64,000 bases of DNA, from positions 1 through 64,000 of IMG/VR virus record IMGVR_UViG_3300017757_000002. One strand, 5' to 3'. How positions within the stretch are numbered: position 1 is the stretch's first letter; the number at the start of each line of letters is the position of its first letter. Below the pieces are notes generated by a model that saw nothing but the letters and a program-made list of their open reading frames with translations, did no database searches and was not told the DNA's origin. This stretch comes from a virus. Below are positions 59,301 to 64,000 of the stretch, one piece after another. The translations under genes and the position numbers were made by a program.

Positions 59301-60587
59301 ACCTACATTCTCGGCAGTGGCTGATGCATTTGCAACTAAGGTTGCAGTTACATCATCTGTAATTGTTGCAATTTCAGAAGTATATGTTGTGGTTGATACT
59401 TTATACTTAATCGTATCACCAACTTTTAGTTCAGATAAGAACTTAGAACTTGCACCTATTAAAGACTTAGTTCCATTTGCAGTTGTAATATTACCTGATA
59501 GTTGTGGACTCTCTAATAGTAGAGTATCACCATCTTCTTGGGCAACATAAATAGATGAACGAGTATTATCAAGACCTGATAGAATACCCTTTGCACGACC
59601 AGTAACCTTTGTTACTCCGTCTCTATCTACAAATGTACATGGATACTCATCCTCAAAAGTACCAAAGTGATTATCTGTAACCTCTACTGAATACTCTGCT
59701 CTCTCGGTATTAATGATATATACATTTTCTACTATAGATTCGGCTAGAATTGTAATACCATCTGCACCATACTGAACAACCTTATCTGTTGCACTTGGTA
59801 TAGTGTTAAGATCATCCATAACGACAGCAATCCTTCTTTGATGATTGTGTCCTGATTCTGAAATCTGAATTGTTTCGTCTATGAGATATCTAATCTCTGC
59901 GTCTTGACCATATAATAGTCTAAGTAAGAATTCTACTGATTCTTTTGTGCCTTTCTTTTGATAAAGGTCACTAATGTTCTTGATCGTTAATCTTGCATCT
60001 TTTGTGTCATCCAAGTCTAACGAGGGTATGAAATCTTTTTGGAAGTAGTCTAGAAACTCTTCCGTTGTATTATCAATATCAGAATAATCTAATAGTTGAT
60101 TACTTGCAAGGACTGTATTTTGTTTGAAGGATTTAACTTTTGCTTCGTTATTACCTTGCCTTGTTTCTACGGTCTCTCCCTTATCGAAACCTGTTCCATG
60201 AATAGTCTCAGTATAAAAAGTAGTTCCGTTGATTATATTAATCTTTGCAACGGTCTTTGTTTTCTTACCGACAATATAATCACCAACTTTAAACGGGTCA
60301 ACCGTTAAGTTTTGTGTATCATATTTCTCATTCAGTAACTTAGAGGTTTCTGCATCGGGTGATGCACCGCTAGTAGCAGTTTCAGCTAGAATGTTTCCTT
60401 GTCCGTCTTCTAATTGAAACGGGTCAGAATCCCCTAGAGACTCAAGTGTTAAAACTTCAGCCTCTAGGAATTCATAATATGCTTTTAGAAATTGCTCAAA
60501 TACTGGTGCTTCGTCCTGAACAAAATCAGGAAGAAGTGATGATATCCTATCTGATATCCTGTCAACATTAAGAGCATTCTTAGACAT
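56298..60587 (-). CDS. 7: Large baseplate wedge protein, gp7-like, with cupredoxin-like domain
   Basis: 1429 residues at the gp7 position (T4 gp7: 1032), between gp6 and gp8. The N-terminus ISDRISSLLPDFVQDEAPVF, EQFLKAYYEFLE and DYFQKDFIPSLDLDDTKDAR, then VEFLLRLLYGQDAEIRYLID are typical of marine T4-like baseplate proteins. Several LEDGDxLxLE repeats occur near the C-terminus. Near residues 1110-1160 are HPFKFSTTNNGSH and LYYYCDNHTLMGG, giving a second amicyanin-type copper ligand set. The gp7 name rests on synteny; copper binding is inference. Confidence 0.85.
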   Translation of the reverse strand: MSKNALNVDRISDRISSLLPDFVQDEAPVFEQFLKAYYEFLEAEVLTLESLGDSDPFQLEDGQGNILAETATSGASPDAETSKLLNEKYDTQNLTVDPFKVGDYIVGKKTKTVAKINIINGTTFYTETIHGTGFDKGETVETRQGNNEAKVKSFKQNTVLASNQLLDYSDIDNTTEEFLDYFQKDFIPSLDLDDTKDARLTIKNISDLYQKKGTKESVEFLLRLLYGQDAEIRYLIDETIQISESGHNHQRRIAVVMDDLNTIPSATDKVVQYGADGITILAESIVENVYIINTERAEYSVEVTDNHFGTFEDEYPCTFVDRDGVTKVTGRAKGILSGLDNTRSSIYVAQEDGDTLLLESPQLSGNITTANGTKSLIGASSKFLSELKVGDTIKYKVSTTTYTSEIATITDDVTATLVANASATAENVGYFNDSLAGGILNEHQSFGSMYSLNDPLIFTDGKAGRDVVKAKGVIDGLRRGGVEKVYIEAGGTGYNGGDIIVFDNSNADGNAAEAVIGAIEDVVIAENRTEWGQFQITATAGQTLFNGTDDNGQLILFNDNSVTVFVDGVEKTPYTDYTFKNDRVTFTSGQSAGAVIEIYTDFNNIILEDGDKIQLHTTESHIRSVTVTSTGTGYTTLPQCFPGGYIYLDPADLSGYQVNEVVTGGTSNATATVVRIETDKDRLVVKRLHTDTGQFTSAGELITGGTSGTAKTAKQIKVSSGTGAKLIPFSTEIGGVGSLNIQEQGYNFRENQVMDSTSHYKMLITSPSASLTGNLIVTGKITGATGKVVSYNANQHVLTFTDLDGHFLDNEVVGFNNNDTFKCLSFNPFQARGQLGAEGIIQRQLVTNNSTLDESASNIHDGLFYQTHSYIIKVGESINKYRAIVKDLVHPSGHIFFGEVAVKETVNPFDEVLVEDPLTGELTLPRNAMGVETAQDGSALNRFTFVPTIVIKGVPTHHIDLENATRANYLSLDVRDDESNMVLEDGSHVLLESSPDVNAITEYLKEVLIYPHYDDPSVIEPLMTYMPTDLTGYSANLEHQQGHVNLILIKSKAEAKVNTPMRNEIHSRHISHDVSVENNGVRNVYVINGVRQKTLQLQTGHTYYFGHSASHPFKFSTTNNGSHASGTEYSTGVSYLNQCTVITVTGSTPTTLYYYCDNHTLMGGAINVTSGDNRATSLSIDNVNNPSHSPYERRAELYRQADSGIVIPSYHPFDEEAIVFEDGFKIIIDNETHFLREEYEPIYENSWIYNDTGSGMGARFVTEDGDTLSLEDGSYVAQNTEYLGTERVQNNANFQILAEDGDRLTLEDGGSIVDERTQGNTLSSYVPFGNKIGDLNKIVNQNTYDIAYYLLDESIANDSDEDRMVLEDGHGSLLLESSKNRTLSFEDMDAFLPNFRIKDFDEKFNKRTNITWNAVIKSSNITNSTLSSL

Positions 60588-60593
60588 ATATTA

Positions 60594-61061
60594 TTAGGCT
60601 ATTGTACCACCAATATTTGAAATCACATTCCAACCACCATTTGCGTTACCTAACCAAATCAAGATGCAGCTATCGCCTTTATCTGTGAAAGTGATTGTGG
60701 TTCCGTTGTTGAGAGTTGATGGTGTTATTACAACATCATAACTTCCAGCTGGGTCTGTTGCGATCACAACTATTTTTAGTTCTCCGACATCACTTGAGTC
60801 AGATAGTGTTAGAGCCATGTTTGCACTGATTGAATCAGCATCAACTACTACAACACCACCGTCATTGATTGAACCTGAAGCACTAACTGCATTCAAGTCA
60901 TTAATCGCCAAATGAGTTGGGATGTTTTCAAAAAGACTCGAAATTGCAAGTCTTTTGTTTACTGGAGTTCCACTGGGGTCATCTACAACATGTAATATGT
61001 CTGTACCTGAAACCTCGGAACCATTCATTACCGTCAACGCGGTTATTTTTTTATCTGCCAT
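60594..61061 (-). CDS. Small virion structural protein
   Basis: 155 residues: [20 protein letters not shown] and a beta-rich remainder with [13 protein letters not shown] at the end. Short proteins with this N-terminal module (ALT...G..IL..VDDP) occur near T4-like baseplate genes and may attach to fibres. The start has AGGAGG upstream. It is 6 nt before the gp7-like gene. Confidence 0.8.
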   Translation of the reverse strand: MADKKITALTVMNGSEVSGTDILHVVDDPSGTPVNKRLAISSLFENIPTHLAINDLNAVSASGSINDGGVVVVDADSISANMALTLSDSSDVGELKIVVIATDPAGSYDVVITPSTLNNGTTITFTDKGDSCILIWLGNANGGWNVISNIGGTIA

Positions 61062-61131
61062 TCTATTTTCCTCCTATAATCCAATTGAATGGGAAACTAC
61101 TCGGGGGACTCCCGACCACTTTATTCATTTA

Positions 61132-63006
61132 TTAATATGAACTGGTTGAGGTTGTTTCGAACCCTATACCAGCACTTGATTCACCACTTGCGATGGTGTC
61201 TACTTGTCCAGTGACACTAATGTCATCACTAGAGATATCAATTAAGTTACCTCTTTCTGCAACGACATCATTTCCCGAAGGAATCACTGTAAAGTCAATC
61301 GATGTATCAGTATTAACCGTTGAGGTTAAAATGAAGGCATTGATTGTTACTAATCCAGTGGCATAGTTAACTATACCAGCTGCATTGTCCTTGTAGACCC
61401 GAGTTGCTCCTGATAGATAATACCTTCGAACATTACCAGCACCGTCATCGTCAAAGTAATAGGTATTAACAGAGTCACCTCCGATCTTAAATCCTGTTGT
61501 TGTGATAATCCCACCACTCATAGCATTGTGTCCTGAATGAGGATTGTATAGTGGGTTACCCATAGAAACTGTATATCCTTTTGGAGTAGTAGATACAGTT
61601 CCTTTTAATTTCTTTTTAAGTCTTATGTTTGTTGTATTAGATAAGATTGATGTATCAGATGCATCAATTGTCTTTAATAGATTTGAATGTCTAAAGATTG
61701 CATCGAATCCATTCAGTTCATCAGTATCAAACTGATTGATTGTTCCTTTAACCAATGTTGCCAACTCTCCCGCTGTCAATGTTGTTAGATTTGGATTGTA
61801 TTTGAATGTAGTAGAAATTAGAATCTTGATTATGTCTGCATCTACTATCTCAGGTCTAACTGTTAACATATTTAGTTTGTTTAGATTAGTCTTAACTAAT
61901 GACTTTTCTGTATCAGAAAGATAATCTGCATTGTTTGGTTTCAATGCAATGAATACTTTACCATATGCAGGCGGGTCGTTATCTTCACCACCCCATACTG
62001 CAACTGCATCTGCATTCGGATAGTATTCTTGTACTTTTGCTTTGTAGTCGTTTAGTGTTACGAGTCTGTTCTGTGATGTATAGAACTTTGTTGCTTTGAA
62101 CTTGATCGACTCTATCGATTCTTTCTCTGCACCACCAGTTGCTTTTTGTGAAACAACGATTGATGAGTCTGAATAACCATTAATTGCAGTTGTCTGTTGG
62201 AATCTATTGGCTCCATCTGCATGAATATCTTCAACGATGATATAATCAACTGTAATAATATCACCATCTAATAGTTTAGTACCTAATGTACCGTCACCAA
62301 AATATATCTCAATGAATCCTTCTTCGTTTTCTTGAGTATAGTATACCTTCGATGTTGTTGTGATATTAGAAATATCTGTAGATAAAGAATAGGTAGAAGA
62401 TGTTCCACCTGAGTTAACAGTAACAGTCATTCTTAATTTATCTACTCTTGAATTTGATAATACAAACTTTGAGTTTGCAATTTGTGAATCAAACACATAC
62501 TGATCTTGAGCAAAAGTTCCTTGCACTAATTCAATATCGTTATATGTGAATGTTGTGTTGTCGATACTTGGTGTATAAGTTTCTGAGGTTACAAATTCGT
62601 AGTTAGTACCTTCATAGGTAGTTGTAAAGATTGTACCTCTCGGCATAATCATTGAAGTTAGTTCAGGGATTATACCATCTGCACCTTTAACATTTCTTAA
62701 TTGCATAGTTGCAGTTGCAGTAGAAGCTTTCTCTGATGAAGGAACAAATCCTAAATCCTTTGCACGACTTACAACATTCTTTCTGATCTGTGCAGAATCT
62801 AAAAACAACTCAGAAGCTGCAATGTTAGTGTTTACTGCACCAACATGTGATGCATATGCAAGAAGGTCTATCAATATTGATAAGGTTGCACCTTCAAAGT
62901 TATAATCTTTAAATATAGTTTGACCTTTCAGATAATTTTTAAGGTTATCTGATATGTTATCAAAATCTAAATCAGTGACATTTATTTGTGAACTTTTTAC
63001 TGCCAT
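61132..63006 (-). CDS. 6: Baseplate wedge protein gp6
   Basis: 624 residues, T4 gp6 size (660). Baseplate J-like: ILIDLLAYASHVGAVNTNIA, ASELFLDSAQIRKNVVSRAK, DLGFVPSS near the N-terminus and EIYFGDGTLGTKLLDGDIIT centrally. It forms the wedge ring that opens on contraction. It overlaps gp25 by 1 nt (TAATG-type). A weak GC hairpin (61095-61110) lies after the stop. Confidence 0.94.
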   Translation of the reverse strand: MAVKSSQINVTDLDFDNISDNLKNYLKGQTIFKDYNFEGATLSILIDLLAYASHVGAVNTNIAASELFLDSAQIRKNVVSRAKDLGFVPSSEKASTATATMQLRNVKGADGIIPELTSMIMPRGTIFTTTYEGTNYEFVTSETYTPSIDNTTFTYNDIELVQGTFAQDQYVFDSQIANSKFVLSNSRVDKLRMTVTVNSGGTSSTYSLSTDISNITTTSKVYYTQENEEGFIEIYFGDGTLGTKLLDGDIITVDYIIVEDIHADGANRFQQTTAINGYSDSSIVVSQKATGGAEKESIESIKFKATKFYTSQNRLVTLNDYKAKVQEYYPNADAVAVWGGEDNDPPAYGKVFIALKPNNADYLSDTEKSLVKTNLNKLNMLTVRPEIVDADIIKILISTTFKYNPNLTTLTAGELATLVKGTINQFDTDELNGFDAIFRHSNLLKTIDASDTSILSNTTNIRLKKKLKGTVSTTPKGYTVSMGNPLYNPHSGHNAMSGGIITTTGFKIGGDSVNTYYFDDDGAGNVRRYYLSGATRVYKDNAAGIVNYATGLVTINAFILTSTVNTDTSIDFTVIPSGNDVVAERGNLIDISSDDISVTGQVDTIASGESSAGIGFETTSTSSY

Positions 63007-63422
63007 TATCGTGTCCTATTAACTGTTAATTGAAGCTCTTGGTTTGTTAAACCATTCTTAATGTTATAGAAAATGATTACATCCAAACTATTGTCTCTTG
63101 TATCAAATTTACATCTTACATTTTCAACTCTAGGTTCAAAATTTTCTATTGCTTCTGCTATATGTTTCTTTGCCCGTCTAACCTTTCTGTCAGTATCTAA
63201 TTCGAACAATAGACCTCTGATATTTCCACCTAAACTGGGTTTAAAAGGTCTCTCGTAGTAATTGGTCATTACTATATTTCTTACTGCTCTTCGAACTGCA
63301 TCTGAGTCCGATTTAGTTGCAACATCTCCTGTAATAGGATGTGCAGTGAACAATAAATCCAAATCCTTATATGCATTTGGAGTTGCAACATTCTTTGACT
63401 TGGGTTTTACATAATCGACCAT
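63006..63422 (-). CDS. 25: Baseplate wedge protein gp25
   Basis: 138 residues, T4 gp25 (132) size; the wedge-sheath initiator of contractile tails. It has the conserved YYERPFKPSLGGNIRGLLFE and the EPRV motif (IENFEPRVENV). TATAAATA lies 5 nt before the ATG, with no Shine-Dalgarno: the clearest leaderless late start in the window. It is followed by gp6 with TAATG. Confidence 0.94.
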   Translation of the reverse strand: MVDYVKPKSKNVATPNAYKDLDLLFTAHPITGDVATKSDSDAVRRAVRNIVMTNYYERPFKPSLGGNIRGLLFELDTDRKVRRAKKHIAEAIENFEPRVENVRCKFDTRDNSLDVIIFYNIKNGLTNQELQLTVNRTR

Positions 63423-63427
63423 AATAC

Positions 63428-63435
63428 TATTTATA
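63428..63435 (-). promoter_or_regulatory. Late promoter TATAAATA before gp25
   Basis: Perfect TATAAATA, GTATT, then the ATG at 63422. It matches the T4 consensus best; the predicted +1 is the start codon. Confidence 0.85.
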
Positions 63436-63439
63436 CATC

Positions 63440-64000
63440 CTAGTCAGGCTTCTTAGTCTTACCCGCCGAAGAACCTGAAGCAATTGTATGAGTATGAGAT
63501 GAAAGTTTAGGTTTGTTACCTTTCTTAGTTTGTATCTCACCCTCTGCAACAATACCTTTGTCATTTGTTTGTTCTCCAGTCACATGAAGTGTTCCATCAA
63601 TCGTTGTATTTGATATAATTTCTGTTGTGTTATTACCAGTGATTGTAATCTTACCTTCTGATAATACATCTGTTGTTCCTTTGAGGATATCTGCTTTTAG
63701 ATTTCCTTCTGTAATCTCTGATGTAACATTTCCTTTCAACACTTTTAGATCGACATTACCTGTATCGATTGTAATATTTACATTACCGTGTCCTACTTGT
63801 AAGTCTGCATTTCCAGCGATATAAACTTTATCATCTTTCAGGATTGCAGTATAGTTGTTGTTTACTATTCTAGTAACTTCGGAACCATCTGCATGAATCT
63901 CATGGAATGTTCCTGATCTATGATGAATGTTAATTCTTTCTTTCTTCGGTGTGTCATCTATTTCTAATACATGACCTGACTCAGATTGAGTTACTTTATT
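63440..64000 (-). CDS. 5: Baseplate spike gp5, C-terminal fragment
   Basis: The frame is open to the window edge (186 codons here), so the gene is cut at its 5' end. The visible sequence has SGHVLEIDDTPKKERINIHH, RSGTFHEIHADGSEVTRIVN, the entry to the gp5/VgrG spike, then short beta-helix repeats (NADLQVGHGNVNITIDTGNV, DLKVLKGNVTSEIT) and a terminal SSHTHTIASGSSAGKTKKPD. No lysozyme domain is visible in this part. It precedes gp25 in the T4-type baseplate order. Confidence 0.9.
   Translation of the reverse strand, partial: NKVTQSESGHVLEIDDTPKKERINIHHRSGTFHEIHADGSEVTRIVNNNYTAILKDDKVYIAGNADLQVGHGNVNITIDTGNVDLKVLKGNVTSEITEGNLKADILKGTTDVLSEGKITITGNNTTEIISNTTIDGTLHVTGEQTNDKGIVAEGEIQTKKGNKPKLSSHTHTIASGSSAGKTKKPD

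Noticed and set aside
61090-61110. GC hairpin after gp6 as a terminator
   Set aside because: The stem is short and lacks a U tract; left as a note only.

Overview
The window is an AT-rich, gene-dense, collinear stretch of a T4-like marine myovirus. The recognisable T4 core genes (gp44, 45, 46, 47, 55, UvsW, UvsY, 23, 22, 21, 20, 19, 18, 17, 16, 15, 14, 13, 8, 7-like, 6, 25, 5) and the accessory set (CobS-like ATPase, peptide deformylase, several 2OG-Fe(II) oxygenases) suggest a phage of abundant marine bacteria, of the pelagiphage/cyanophage type. The exact host cannot be read from the sequence. Every gene I support is on the minus strand, so transcription runs from high to low coordinates.

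Layout by rising coordinate. 1-2.1 kb: clamp loader and sliding clamp, plus a DUF3310-like protein. 2.1-8.1 kb: an accessory module with a ParB-like protein, a MoxR/CobS-type AAA+ ATPase and a large VWA protein carrying HEVGH, driven by three near-identical sigma70-type promoters. 8.2-11 kb: a lone tRNA-Arg(UCU), a 2OG oxygenase overlapping peptide deformylase, and a nuclease-like protein with a head-packaging signal. 11-18.1 kb: recombination and late transcription genes (gp46, gp47, gp55, UvsW, UvsY), with three tiny membrane proteins. 18.1-33 kb: head, neck and tail-tube genes, with a methyltransferase between the terminase subunits and an acyl carrier protein between two neck genes. 33-37.5 kb: oxygenase and glycosyltransferase accessory genes. 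37.5-48 kb: fibre and adhesin genes, including three Pro/Phe/Thr/Tyr repeat proteins, one with a C-terminal Hint domain. 48-64 kb: baseplate genes down to the spike gp5, which runs off the edge.

The genes form a coherent late programme. gp55 with gp45 should direct polymerase to TATAAATA-type late promoters, and many such octamers lie just upstream of virion genes. Seven genes have TAAATA exactly 5 nt before the ATG, and three have a sigma70-type -10 exactly 6 nt before an ATG. Both spacings place the predicted +1 on the start codon, so leaderless transcripts look systematic. Other highlights are an amicyanin-type copper site (C-x2-H-x2-M) in two virion proteins, predicted gp21 cleavage sites (LxE|A) in three head proteins including the nuclease-like one, and hairpin plus late-promoter cassettes separating late units. 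All functional calls are from motif reading and synteny; no database search was run.
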